Below, piece by piece: positions 52,581 through 60,559 of a stretch of DNA of 64,000 nt. The stretch is from JAVWJP01 sp036638975 (GTDB lineage Bacteria; Bacillota; Clostridia; Oscillospirales; Ruminococcaceae): assembly GCA_036638975.1 (NCBI GenBank), contig JAVWJP010000002.1:62001-126000 (forward strand), given 5' to 3'. A program made the position numbers and the translations under genes. The notes beneath the pieces were generated by a model that was given only the letters and a program-made list of their open reading frames with translations, did not search any database and was not told where the DNA came from. The stretch's first letter is position 1. Each line of letters starts with the position of its first letter.

Positions 52581-53504
52581 TTAAAGTTTTTGCAACACCC
52601 TTAAACGAGCACTGCGGCTGCGGCGGTTTTCCTCCTGCTCGGCGGCTGTCGGCTCTATGGGCTTGCGCGGCGTAAGCTTTGCCCTCGGGGTTTTTCCGCA
52701 TATGCAAACAGGGAAGTCCGGCGGGCAAGTGCAGCCCTTTGTATACTGCGCAAATTTTTGCTTTACCATACGGTCTTCCAAAGAATGGAAGGTAATTACA
52801 GCAAATCTGCCTCCGGCATTAAGACATTCAAAAGCGGTGTCAAGTGCAACAGAAAGACTGTTTAGTTCACCGTTTACAGCTATACGCAGCGCCTGAAAAG
52901 TTTTTTTCGCGGGGTTTCCCTCGCGCTTTACCGCAGACGGCACTGAAGCTTTTATTATATCAAGTAGCTGTAGGGTAGTGTCTACAGGGGCATTATCTCG
53001 CGCTTTTACTATATTTTGCGCTATTCTCCATGCAAAACGTTCTTCCCCAAACTCGCGCATTATACGCGCTAAATCATCGGCGGAATATGTATTTACTATT
53101 TCGTGCGCGCTTATTCCGCTTTGACTCATTCGCATATCAAGCCTTGCATCTTGTAAATATGAAAACCCGCGCTCTGCGGTGTCTAACTGGTGTGATGAAA
53201 CGCCCAAGTCTAAAAAAATACCGTCAACCTTTTCTATAGATAAATTTTTAAGCACCTGCGGCATCTGTGAAAAATCGCTTTGTACAACGGTTGCACATGG
53301 GAAAACGGAAAGGCGCTCTGTCGCCGTTTTTACTGCATCAGGGTCTTTATCCAGCGCAATAAGCCTGCCTGTGGTAAGTTTCTTTGCTATTTCTGCCGAA
53401 TGCCCGGCACCGCCCACTGTTCCGTCAACGTAAGTTTTTTCGGGGCTTATATTCAGTGCCTCTATGCTCTCGTTAAGCAAAACCGAAACATGATGAAAAG
53501 TCAT
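52581..53504 (-). CDS. rsmH: 16S rRNA (cytosine(1402)-N(4))-methyltransferase RsmH
   Basis: RsmH methylates N4 of C1402 in 16S rRNA. The 307-residue protein starts HHVSVLLNESIEAL and has YVDGTVGGAGHSAEI as the SAM-binding loop, FLDLGVSSHQLD near residue 100, TFQALRIAVNGELNSL near 205 and FHSLEDRMVKQKF near 245. The end is basic. It follows mraZ by 18 bases, the standard arrangement. AAAGGAG precedes the ATG. Confidence 0.97.
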   Translation of the reverse strand: MTFHHVSVLLNESIEALNISPEKTYVDGTVGGAGHSAEIAKKLTTGRLIALDKDPDAVKTATERLSVFPCATVVQSDFSQMPQVLKNLSIEKVDGIFLDLGVSSHQLDTAERGFSYLQDARLDMRMSQSGISAHEIVNTYSADDLARIMREFGEERFAWRIAQNIVKARDNAPVDTTLQLLDIIKASVPSAVKREGNPAKKTFQALRIAVNGELNSLSVALDTAFECLNAGGRFAVITFHSLEDRMVKQKFAQYTKGCTCPPDFPVCICGKTPRAKLTPRKPIEPTAAEQEENRRSRSARLRVLQKL

Positions 53505-53522
53505 AGCTCTCCTTTATCAATA

Positions 53523-53942
53523 TCAGAAGCCCAAATCGTCCATTGCCTGTTCTACCATTTGCGGGGTAAGCTCGTTGCAGCTCTCCTGCCACCTGTCCTT
53601 ATCCCAAATCTCGGCACGGGTAGATGCTCCTATTATCATAACGTCCTTTGCAAGACCCGCGTAATCGCGCAAATTTTGCGGAATAACTATGCGTCCCTGC
53701 TTATCAAGCTCTACTTCTACAGCACCCGAAAACAAAAACCTTTGCAGTGTTCGCGCTTTGCTCATAGGCAGCGCTTTTATTTTATCTTCAAGCCTTGCCC
53801 ACTCGTCACCCGCGTAAACAAAAAGGCAATTATCAAGCCCCTTTGTAAGTATAAAGCGTTCTCCCAAATGGTCGCGCATTTTGGCGGGAAAATTAACACG
53901 TCCTTTTATATCTATGCTATGCGCATATTCACCTATTAACAT
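53523..53942 (-). CDS. mraZ: Transcriptional regulator MraZ
   Basis: MraZ is a DNA-binding protein with two AbrB-like halves that controls its own division cluster. The 139-residue protein starts LIGEYAHSIDIKGRVNFPAKMRD (pattern) and has the second copy VEVELDKQGRIVIPQNLRDYAGL (pattern) at about 80-100, both with the D-KGR or D-QGR motif. I use the ATG at 53942, next to AGGTGG; the open frame runs upstream to 54002 across the operator. It is the first gene of the cluster. Confidence 0.97.
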   Translation of the reverse strand: MLIGEYAHSIDIKGRVNFPAKMRDHLGERFILTKGLDNCLFVYAGDEWARLEDKIKALPMSKARTLQRFLFSGAVEVELDKQGRIVIPQNLRDYAGLAKDVMIIGASTRAEIWDKDRWQESCNELTPQMVEQAMDDLGF

Positions 53943-53978
53943 TCTCACCACCTGCCTTTCCATTATGGGGCTTTTGCA

Positions 53979-54002
53979 CCACTTGCACCCACTTTTCACC
54001 AC
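53979..54002 (-). promoter_or_regulatory. MraZ operator: three GTGG repeats at 10-base spacing
   Basis: The minus strand has GTGG at 54002-53999, 53992-53989 and 53982-53979, with A- or CA-rich spacers, exactly one helical turn apart. This is the arrangement of known MraZ boxes. They lie just downstream of the expected transcription start. A fourth GTGG overlaps the mraZ ribosome binding site at 53951-53948. Confidence 0.8.
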
Positions 54003-54011
54003 CGTATATTC

Positions 54012-54040
54012 ATTATAGCGGTAAACTTTTGAAAATGCAA
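54012..54040 (-). promoter_or_regulatory. Promoter of the division and cell wall cluster
   Basis: On the minus strand TTGCAT (54040-54035), 17 bases, TATAAT (54017-54012). The start should be near 54005, immediately before the MraZ repeats. Confidence 0.75.
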
Positions 54041-54131
54041 TGATTAAATTTCTTTTTGAGCATCTTTTTTAGAGTTTTTTTAACAAAATTTTCATTTTTA
54101 TGGTTATTTTTTACTTTTAATGAAAATAAAA

Positions 54132-54162
54132 AAACAGAGGTCCACATATCTGACCTCTGTTT
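54132..54162 (-). terminator. Intrinsic terminator after the coaD operon
   Basis: On the minus strand AAACAGAGGTC pairs with GACCTCTGTTT around nine bases, followed by TTTTTATTTT. It separates the rsmD-coaD-coiled-coil operon from the mraZ promoter. Confidence 0.92.
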
Positions 54163-54175
54163 GGTATTCTGTTTA

Positions 54176-54628
54176 CTAATTTTTAGTGTTCCGCAGTGCC
54201 TGTCTTGTGGCTTTTACCTCGCCTAAATTTTTGGTCAAGCTGTCCTCTGTGGTTTTAAGCAGCTTGTCCGCAAATTCCTGAGAAACCCTGCGCATCTCGC
54301 GTGACTTCATCTGTGACTGCGTAAGCATTTCTTGCGAGCGCTGCTGCGCCTGCTTTACAATTTCTTCTTGCGCCACAAGCAGCTTTGCACGCTCCTCGGC
54401 TCGTCGCACTATGTTTTCTGCTTCACGCTTAGCCTCTGCTATAATATCGGCGCGGTCAGCTACTATTTTTTGTGCATGAGAAATTTCGGCAGGCAAATTT
54501 GCGCGTATGTCATCTATAATATCACGAACCTTATCTGCATCTAGCACACAACGTCCGCCTGTCATGGGTAAATTCCACGCGCGGTCTATCATTTCATCAA
54601 GCGTGTCCAATATTTGTTCTACATTCAT
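54176..54628 (-). CDS. Coiled-coil protein of unknown function next to coaD
   Basis: The 150-residue protein is nearly all helix. After a start with LDTLDEMIDRAWNLPMTGGRCVLDADK (pattern), residues of about 50-140 form a long charged coiled coil (many A, E, R, Q; a run like AEAKREAENIVRRAEERAKLL). It has no signal peptide or membrane segment. Proteins with this look in Firmicutes are often labelled ATPase-like or DivIVA-like without proof; I do not assign either. It follows coaD by 24 bases and is the last gene before the terminator. Confidence 0.8.
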   Translation of the reverse strand: MNVEQILDTLDEMIDRAWNLPMTGGRCVLDADKVRDIIDDIRANLPAEISHAQKIVADRADIIAEAKREAENIVRRAEERAKLLVAQEEIVKQAQQRSQEMLTQSQMKSREMRRVSQEFADKLLKTTEDSLTKNLGEVKATRQALRNTKN

Positions 54629-54652
54629 TTTGCCAACCTCCTGTTTTGCTTA

Positions 54653-55135
54653 TTATGCTTTTCTAAGACGTTTTTCCACCTCTGCGGCAATTTCCGCAGG
54701 TACAAAATCAGATATATCTCCGCCAAAAGATGCTATTTGCTTTACAATGCTGGAGCTTAAATACATATTCTCGGCAGAAGTTGTTAAGAAAAGCGTATCT
54801 GCCTCGGGGTTAAGCTTTTTGTTTATAAGTGCCATCTGAAATTCATATTCAAAATCTGTAACAGCACGAAGCCCCTTTACAACCGCAACTGCGCCTTTTT
54901 CTCGCACATAGTCCATAAGCAAGCCCGAAAACGTGTCAACCTCCATGTTTGTTATGTCTGCCGCCGCCAGACGAATCATAGCGGCACGTTCATCGGCAGT
55001 AAAGCTAGGTACTTTTTCGGAGTTTATTACAACCACTACTATAATTTTGTCAAACAATTTTGAGGCTCTTTGCAAAATGTCCAGATGCCCTTTTGTTACA
55101 GGGTCAAAGCTTCCGGGGCAAATAGCTATTCTCAT
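54653..55135 (-). CDS. coaD: Phosphopantetheine adenylyltransferase CoaD
   Basis: CoaD makes dephospho-CoA from 4'-phosphopantetheine and ATP, the next-to-last step of coenzyme A synthesis. The 160-residue protein has the nucleotidyltransferase motif CPGSFDPVTKGHLDIL at the N-terminus, VVKGLRAVTDFEYEFQMALIN (pattern) near 87, and LSSSIVKQIASFGGDISDFVP (pattern) near the end. Its ATG overlaps the rsmD stop (TAATG), as in many Firmicutes. Confidence 0.97.
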   Translation of the reverse strand: MRIAICPGSFDPVTKGHLDILQRASKLFDKIIVVVVINSEKVPSFTADERAAMIRLAAADITNMEVDTFSGLLMDYVREKGAVAVVKGLRAVTDFEYEFQMALINKKLNPEADTLFLTTSAENMYLSSSIVKQIASFGGDISDFVPAEIAAEVEKRLRKA

Positions 55136-55683
55136 TAATCTTCTCCCCCATCGTTTTTATACATCCATACCTTGACCTTGCCGTAGCGGTATGTCCTGCG
55201 GAGAACAAAATCACCTGCCGTTTCCGGCAAAAGCTCTTGCAGCTGGGTTTCACACAGTATCACCGAGTTTTTAGCCATATGCCGTGCAACAGATGGCAGC
55301 ACATCTGCCAAAATACCTTTATTATAAGGCGGGTCTAAAAGAGCGATGTCGTAGTGCTCACCCGCACTCATAAGATAGGCTTTTGCGTCCATCGGGTATA
55401 TCTTGGCATTTTCTAAAAGCTCTGTAGTTTCTAAATTTTGCTTTATTGCCGCTATAGCCTGTTTAGAGCTGTCAACAAAGCTTACCGAGGCTGCCCCACG
55501 GGAGAGCGCCTCTATACCCATTTGTCCCGTACCCGCAAATAAATCCAGCACTGCTGCGCCGGGTATATCAAACTGTATTATAGAAAAAATTGATTCCTTT
55601 ACCATATCTGTGGTCGGACGTATTTCTATTCCGTCAGGCGCTGTAAGCTTTCGCCCCCGTGCCGTACCCGTAATAACTCTCAT
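55135..55683 (-). CDS. rsmD: 16S rRNA (guanine(966)-N(2))-methyltransferase RsmD
   Basis: RsmD methylates G966 of 16S rRNA. The 182-residue protein begins RVITGTARGRKLTAPDG, then has PTTDMVKESIFSII, the SAM-binding VLDLFAGTGQMGIEALSRGA near residue 45 and the catalytic DPPY in LLDPPYNKG near 115. It is the first gene of a three-gene unit with coaD and the coiled-coil protein. Confidence 0.96.
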   Translation of the reverse strand: MRVITGTARGRKLTAPDGIEIRPTTDMVKESIFSIIQFDIPGAAVLDLFAGTGQMGIEALSRGAASVSFVDSSKQAIAAIKQNLETTELLENAKIYPMDAKAYLMSAGEHYDIALLDPPYNKGILADVLPSVARHMAKNSVILCETQLQELLPETAGDFVLRRTYRYGKVKVWMYKNDGGED

Positions 55684-55756
55684 GCTCTTTACCTCTCACT
55701 TCTTTTGTAAGGCAATTCCCACTGTTTTTGGCAGCAACCAAAACAACCGTAGTAAC

Positions 55757-55785
55757 ATTATCAGCTAAAAGCCACGCTATGTCAA
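55757..55785 (-). promoter_or_regulatory. Sigma-A promoter of the rsmD-coaD operon
   Basis: On the minus strand a perfect TTGACA (55785-55780), 17 bases, GATAAT (55762-55757), in the 123-base gap after uvrC. Confidence 0.75.
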
Positions 55786-55806
55786 CTACATTTTAAACAT
55801 ATACTG

Positions 55807-57645
55807 CTAAAATTTGTCTTCGTGCAAAAAAACATATAGCCCCTGCGCTGTTTTTTCGCTTATGCCCGAAACGGCTTTAAGCTCGTCCAAGCTTGCAGCT
55901 TTCATAGCCTTTATGGTTTTAAAATGCGCAAAAAGTGCCCTCGCGCGCGTCTGCCCTATGCCCGCCACAGAGGTTAAGCTTAGCTCGAAGGCTGTACTTT
56001 TGTGCCTTGCGCGCGAAAAAGTAACCGAAAACCTATGCACCTCGTCCTGTATGCTTGAAACAAGCGTAAAGGCTGCACGGTTTGCATTTATGGCAATTTC
56101 TCCGCCGTTTTCGGCAATGGCGCGAGTGCGGTGTTTTTCGTCCTTAACCATGCCATACACAGGTATATCAGAAAGACCAAGCTCGTTCAAAATAGGTCTG
56201 ACCACACCGACGTGCCCGCGTCCGCCGTCCAAAAGAATTAGGTCAGGCTTTTTGCCAAAGCCACGCCCCGTTTCTTTTTCTTCAAAATATCTTGCAAAGC
56301 GGCGCGAAATAACCTCTTTCATGCAGGCGTAATCATCTGGAGTAAACTGCGTTTTTATAGAGAATTTTTTATAAGCGTCACGCTTTGGACGTGCGTTTTC
56401 AAAAACCACCATACCCGCCACCATAGTTTGCGAGCCTATATTTGAAATATCATAGGCTTCTATATAAACGGGTGTTTTTGTAAGCCCCAAAAGCCGCGAA
56501 AGCTCGTCAAGCGCCGCAACCTCGCGCCCTGTGCGTTCACTCTCGTGCGACAGGCGCTGCGAGGCATTACTGCGCGCCATCTCTATAAAGCGCATTCCCT
56601 CGCCGCGTTCGGGCACGTGCACGGTAACCTTATGCCCCGCTTTTTCGCTTAAATACTGCTCTACAAGCTCCATGCCATCAAATTTTCCATCGCAAAGCAC
56701 AAGCTTAGGCGGTATACGAACGGCGTAATAGCCTGTCATAAATTCCTCGCGCAGCTGGCTTATCTCCCCGCTGTCCGCCAGAACATAATCGTCCTTATCT
56801 ACAAGACGGTTGTCGCGAAACTTTAACACAACCGCACACGAAAGCGTCCCCGAACGCGAAAAAGCTATTACATCTTGACTTTCCGCCTTTGTAAATATAA
56901 CCTTTTGGCGCTCGGTTATGCGGTTTATGGCATTTATTCTGTCACGAAGTCGAGCCGCTTTTTCATACTCCTCCGCTTCACTTGCCGCCAGCATATCAGC
57001 GTTTAAGTTTTGTACCGCCTGTACACTGCCGTTTTTTATAAATTCTACCGCAGCATTTACCGTTTGCATATATTCTTCGGCGCTTATTTTACCGCAGCAA
57101 ACACCCATACACTGCTTTATATGAAGGTTTAAGCATGGTCTGCCCTTGCCCAGCTCCTGAGGAAAGCGCCTTGTACAGGTTGGCAGGCGAAAAATCTTGT
57201 TTGTTTCATCTACCGTTTGGCTTACTACAAACGACGAGGTATATGGTCCCAAATAGCTTGCTTTCTCGTCCGTCTTTTGCTTCTCCGCAGTAATTCTGCT
57301 CCACGGAGGCTCTGATATTTTAACGTAAAAATACCCTTTATCATCTTTAAGAAGTATATTATATTTTGGGGTATACTCTTTTATAAGGCTGCACTCCAAC
57401 ACAAGTGCTTCAAACTCGCTGGCTGTTACAATATATTCAAAGTCATAGACATTTTCAACCATCTTATAAACCTTGTCGGTATGCTTCTCTACACTGCGAA
57501 AGTAACTTGAAACGCGGTTTTTTAATGCCTTTGCCTTGCCTATATATATAATTGTACCGCCGCTGTCCTTCATTATGTAGCACCCCGGTGAAAGCGGCAG
57601 CTTTTTTACTTTATCGCGCAAATACGTCAGCCTGCAATTCTGCAA
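55807..57645 (-). CDS. uvrC: Excinuclease ABC subunit C, UvrC
   Basis: UvrC makes both cuts in nucleotide excision repair. The protein of about 612 residues has the GIY-YIG nuclease at the N-terminus (PGCYIMKDSGGTIIYIGKAKALK, pattern), a UVR motif for UvrB binding near residue 210, the second nuclease domain with AYDISNIGSQTMVAGMV near 380, LILLDGGRGHVG near 460 and a helix-hairpin-helix end. I use TTG at 57645, which is eight bases after AGGGGG; the GTG at 57654 overlaps that site. Confidence 0.95.
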   Translation of the reverse strand: MQNCRLTYLRDKVKKLPLSPGCYIMKDSGGTIIYIGKAKALKNRVSSYFRSVEKHTDKVYKMVENVYDFEYIVTASEFEALVLECSLIKEYTPKYNILLKDDKGYFYVKISEPPWSRITAEKQKTDEKASYLGPYTSSFVVSQTVDETNKIFRLPTCTRRFPQELGKGRPCLNLHIKQCMGVCCGKISAEEYMQTVNAAVEFIKNGSVQAVQNLNADMLAASEAEEYEKAARLRDRINAINRITERQKVIFTKAESQDVIAFSRSGTLSCAVVLKFRDNRLVDKDDYVLADSGEISQLREEFMTGYYAVRIPPKLVLCDGKFDGMELVEQYLSEKAGHKVTVHVPERGEGMRFIEMARSNASQRLSHESERTGREVAALDELSRLLGLTKTPVYIEAYDISNIGSQTMVAGMVVFENARPKRDAYKKFSIKTQFTPDDYACMKEVISRRFARYFEEKETGRGFGKKPDLILLDGGRGHVGVVRPILNELGLSDIPVYGMVKDEKHRTRAIAENGGEIAINANRAAFTLVSSIQDEVHRFSVTFSRARHKSTAFELSLTSVAGIGQTRARALFAHFKTIKAMKAASLDELKAVSGISEKTAQGLYVFLHEDKF

Positions 57646-57671
57646 AAAGAGCACCCCCTTTTATACGAAAG

Positions 57672-57701
57672 AAAAAGCGCTGCCAAAAGCTTTGACAGCG
57701 C
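57672..57701 (-). terminator. Intrinsic terminator after the HPr-like gene
   Basis: On the minus strand GCGCTGTC pairs with GGCAGCGC (one G-T type mismatch inside), with AAAGCTTTT in the loop part, then TTTTTC. A second, GC-rich hairpin without T-run lies at 57713-57727. Confidence 0.85.
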
Positions 57702-57745
57702 GCAACAAACAGACCCCCTGCGGGGGTTATTGCAACTTTACAAAG

Positions 57746-58009
57746 CTACTCTGTAAAGCCCGATTGTATAAGCTTAATAAGACCTTCCACGGCTATCTGC
57801 TCGTCTGAGCCATCAGCAATAATACGAATATTGGTACCACCTACAATGCCCAAGGAGAGAACTCCCAAAAGGCTTTTTGCATTTACACGACGCTCTTCTT
57901 TTTCTACCCATATTGACGACTTGTACTCGTTAGCCTTTTGAATAAAAAATGTAGCTGGACGCGCGTGAAGCCCTACTTGATTTTGAACGGTAACATCTTT
58001 AACAAACAT
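57746..58009 (-). CDS. HPr family phosphocarrier protein
   Basis: The 87-residue protein has the HPr active-site histidine in NQVGLHARPATFF near residue 14 and the regulatory serine in NAKSLLGVLSLG near 45, so it has both the PTS phosphorylation site and the HPr kinase site. It may act in sugar transport or, like Crh, mainly in carbon control. I use the ATG at 58009, seven bases after GGAGAG. No ptsI or hprK lies near it; it is a single-gene unit. Confidence 0.92.
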   Translation of the reverse strand: MFVKDVTVQNQVGLHARPATFFIQKANEYKSSIWVEKEERRVNAKSLLGVLSLGIVGGTNIRIIADGSDEQIAVEGLIKLIQSGFTE

Positions 58010-58097
58010 AATAATACTCTCCAAATCATATCTATAATTTTAGTTTTAGTGTTCTTTGCGCGTGGATTTTACATAATTTTCATAATGCAATATACTA

Positions 58098-58125
58098 ATT
58101 ATAACATACGCATTTGTTTCGTCAA
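58098..58125 (-). promoter_or_regulatory. Sigma-A promoter of the HPr-like gene
   Basis: On the minus strand TTGACG (58125-58120), 16 bases, TATAAT (58103-58098). The 293-base gap 58010-58302 holds this promoter and leader; the rest is AT-rich with no gene or hairpin terminator seen. Confidence 0.75.
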
Positions 58126-58302
58126 CGGATATTACCGTCTGTTTGACTATTTTTCGCTAATTTCTGTTGTTTTTATATATCCATGTGCACATGAGCTGTA
58201 AGGTTTGTGCATTATCACCATAAAGTTTTCCACATCATCAGCAAGTTATACATCAAGAAAGGCAGTACTCGCATTTTTTATATATTATATTATATGTCTT
58301 TA

Positions 58303-59472
58303 CTATACATCGGGTTCGCCCTTTGCGCGCTTAGATGCCACCCGCTTGTCCACAACAAGCTGCATCACCTTATAAAAGGTAGCAAATGTAGGTATTCCAA
58401 GCACCATGCCTATAAGCCCGAAAAGCCCTCCGCCCGCAATTATAGATAGCATTACCCAAAAGCCCGAAAGCCCTATAGAATCTCCAACTATCTTTGGAAG
58501 TATTATATTTCCGTCCACCATCTGTATTGCAATTATCATTGCGACAAACCAAAGTGCACTTTTAAAATCTACCATTAAAATTATAAACGTACACGGCACA
58601 GCCCCTATATAAGGGCCGAATATAGGTATAATATTTGTTATGGCAATTATGGTAGAAATCAAAACCATATAGGTATTTATAGCCGGAGAAAGCGGCAATA
58701 TATTCATACCTATAAAGCACAAAAAGCCAACTATGCAGGCGTCTAAAATCTGCCCAGATATAAAGCCGTTAAAGGTTTTATAGGCTATATCTCCAAGGTG
58801 CATTATATGCCCATACTGCACCGGCGGCAAATATGCCCCAAGCACACGCTTTAGCTGTGCCGAAAAGCGTTCTTTATCCGCCAGCATATAAATTGAAACT
58901 ATAATGCCTATAAAAAAGTTTGAAACTCCGGAGGTAACCGACATTGTAATGTTCATTACCTGTGGCAGTGCCGAAGAAATTATGCTGCCCGCCTGTTTTA
59001 AGATTTCTTCCCAAGAGCCAACAACGTCACTTATTAAGGCTCCGCCTATACCATATTTTTGAGATAGCGTGTTTACGGTGTTTTGCAGCTGGTTTAAGTA
59101 TGACGGCACATTTGCGACAAGTACTTTTACACTGGCTGCCACCTGCGGCACCAAAAGCGACACTACAAAGGCTATAATCAAAAAAAACAAAAGATAGGTT
59201 AAAAGCAGCGCCACAGGGCGTTTAAACTTTTTAAGCTTAGGGTTTTTGTTCATAAGCGCAGACAAATGCCTTTCTAGCATTTTAAGCGGCGAATTAAGCA
59301 CAAAGGCTATGGCAAACCCTATAAAAAACGGTGTAACTATCCCCATAAGCTTACCCAATGATGACAAAAACCAACCTATATTTTGCAGCGCCAAAAACAC
59401 AAGCACTACGCAAACAGCTGTAAAAACCCACTTTTTTATTTGATATTTTGTTTCGGAATCGAATTTTCTCAT
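58303..59472 (-). CDS. AI-2E family transporter
   Basis: The 389-residue membrane protein has about eight hydrophobic helices, with the family regions PFFIGFAIAFVLNSPLKMLE near residue 45, an outer part of about 60 residues (VPSYLNQLQNTVNTLSQKYG-like), and the C-terminal region TNIIPIFGPYIGAVP and LPKIVGDSIGLSGFWVM (patterns). Members move small molecules or ions, some as Na+/H+ antiporters; the substrate here is unknown. It is the second AI-2E family member of the window, clearly distinct from the YtvI-like one. GGGGAG precedes the ATG. Confidence 0.88.
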   Translation of the reverse strand: MRKFDSETKYQIKKWVFTAVCVVLVFLALQNIGWFLSSLGKLMGIVTPFFIGFAIAFVLNSPLKMLERHLSALMNKNPKLKKFKRPVALLLTYLLFFLIIAFVVSLLVPQVAASVKVLVANVPSYLNQLQNTVNTLSQKYGIGGALISDVVGSWEEILKQAGSIISSALPQVMNITMSVTSGVSNFFIGIIVSIYMLADKERFSAQLKRVLGAYLPPVQYGHIMHLGDIAYKTFNGFISGQILDACIVGFLCFIGMNILPLSPAINTYMVLISTIIAITNIIPIFGPYIGAVPCTFIILMVDFKSALWFVAMIIAIQMVDGNIILPKIVGDSIGLSGFWVMLSIIAGGGLFGLIGMVLGIPTFATFYKVMQLVVDKRVASKRAKGEPDV

Positions 59473-59529
59473 GTACTCCCCGCTTCCACATAATTTCCGA
59501 TTTGATGCCTGTTTGTAATATATGTGTCA

Positions 59530-59558
59530 TTGAAAAACGGCACAATATAGCGTACAAT
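59530..59558 (+). promoter_or_regulatory. Sigma-A promoter of the four-helix membrane protein gene
   Basis: TTGAAA (59530-59535), 17 bases, TACAAT (59553-59558). It overlaps the divergent promoter on the other strand. Confidence 0.75.
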
Positions 59559-59572
59559 GTAGTACGGCTCAA
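59544..59572 (-). promoter_or_regulatory. Promoter of the AI-2E family gene, overlapping the divergent one
   Basis: On the minus strand TTGAGC (59572-59567), 17 bases, TATATT (59549-59544). Its -10 lies inside the spacer of the plus-strand promoter. Confidence 0.6.
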
Positions 59573-59598
59573 TGCCATCTGAAAGGATTTAAAAATAT

Positions 59599-60060
59599 AT
59601 GAAATATAATGAACACAACCTAAGCTCACGCTACAAACGCCTTCGCCTTTTTGGTATAGCCGGCTCTGTACTTGCAATATTGGCAGGTGCAGGTCTGCTT
59701 TTATGGTGGTTTTTAAGCTTCCGCAGCGGAATTTTTGATTTTTATCAGGCTTATATCGTAGGTATGGGCGGAGGATTGATGATTCTGGGCATAATTACAG
59801 CTGTAAAAGCCGTGATTATTATTACAAATAAAGAAAAGTTAGAGGCAGCATCTGCCGCACAACGCCCCGATAAAAATGCTCAATGGAAAAAAAACCGTGC
59901 AATGGCAATGGCATTTAAGGTATACCTGTGTACAATGGCAATAGCGCTTATATTTATTGGACAGGCTGTAAGCTACACCTCATTTGTGGTGTGTTTTTTC
60001 AGCATAATATTTGCATATTTTTGCTATGTAATCTGCTCTATGCTGGTCGACAAAAAATAG
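59599..60060 (+). CDS. Membrane protein of unknown function, four predicted helices
   Basis: I do not recognise this 153-residue protein. It has two pairs of hydrophobic helices (about residues 17-40, 50-74, 105-123 and 127-148) and a central polar loop with many lysines and alanines. The glycine-rich GMGGGLMILGII lies in helix two. No enzyme motif is seen. GAAAGGA precedes the ATG. It is divergent from the AI-2E gene and shares its promoter region, and ends two bases from the convergent gene at 60063. Confidence 0.75.
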   Translation: MKYNEHNLSSRYKRLRLFGIAGSVLAILAGAGLLLWWFLSFRSGIFDFYQAYIVGMGGGLMILGIITAVKAVIIITNKEKLEAASAAQRPDKNAQWKKNRAMAMAFKVYLCTMAIALIFIGQAVSYTSFVVCFFSIIFAYFCYVICSMLVDKK

Positions 60061-60062
60061 CC

Positions 60063-60539
60063 TTACTTCATGCCGCCAAAAAGCTTTGCTATGGGCGCAA
60101 CAACCCTGTTAAGGTCCGATATAGCACTGTTAAGTGTCTTAATGTCAAACTGTTCTATCACTTTAAGCGCTCTTTCAACATCATCAAGTGCTTTTGCTAT
60201 GCCGATATCTCCCGTAACTATGAGCTCGTCTATTCTTTTGGCAAGCGCCGGGTAATCTATGCCCGAAAGCTCATCGCTTACAGTCTTTGCATTGGTCAAA
60301 ACAGCATCTGCCTGCGTTAAAACCTTGTTTATGCGCGGGACAAAAAACGCCGACAATACCACTGACACTGCAAGTAATACAGCTAAAAAAGCCGTACACA
60401 GCTTCGTAAGCATTAGCTGTGTTTTTGCATATCTCACTTGCTTTTCACTGTTTTCTGCAATCATTTGCAAAAGGGTGTCGCTGTTTTGTTCTGCTGTGGC
60501 TTCAGCTACAGGCTCGGCAATTGTTACAAGCTCATTCAT
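60063..60539 (-). CDS. Membrane protein of unknown function downstream of the Rrf2 gene
   Basis: This 158-residue protein is not recognised. It has a polar acidic N-terminus, one transmembrane helix (about residues 44-67) and then a helical part with regular leucine and valine spacing (VLTQADAVLTNAKTVSDEL, pattern) that probably forms a coiled coil. I use the ATG at 60539 because AGGGGG lies upstream; the longer open frame is an extension into the Rrf2 gene. It follows the Rrf2 gene by 20 bases and is the last gene of the dgt-dnaG-rpoD run. Confidence 0.75.
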   Translation of the reverse strand: MNELVTIAEPVAEATAEQNSDTLLQMIAENSEKQVRYAKTQLMLTKLCTAFLAVLLAVSVVLSAFFVPRINKVLTQADAVLTNAKTVSDELSGIDYPALAKRIDELIVTGDIGIAKALDDVERALKVIEQFDIKTLNSAISDLNRVVAPIAKLFGGMK

Positions 60540-60559
60540 AAATATATCCCCCTGTTGCT

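Noticed and set aside
57713..57727. GC-rich hairpin ACCCC-GGGGT near the HPr terminator
   Set aside because: It has no T-run and lies between the stop and a good terminator; it may add stability but is not a terminator by itself.
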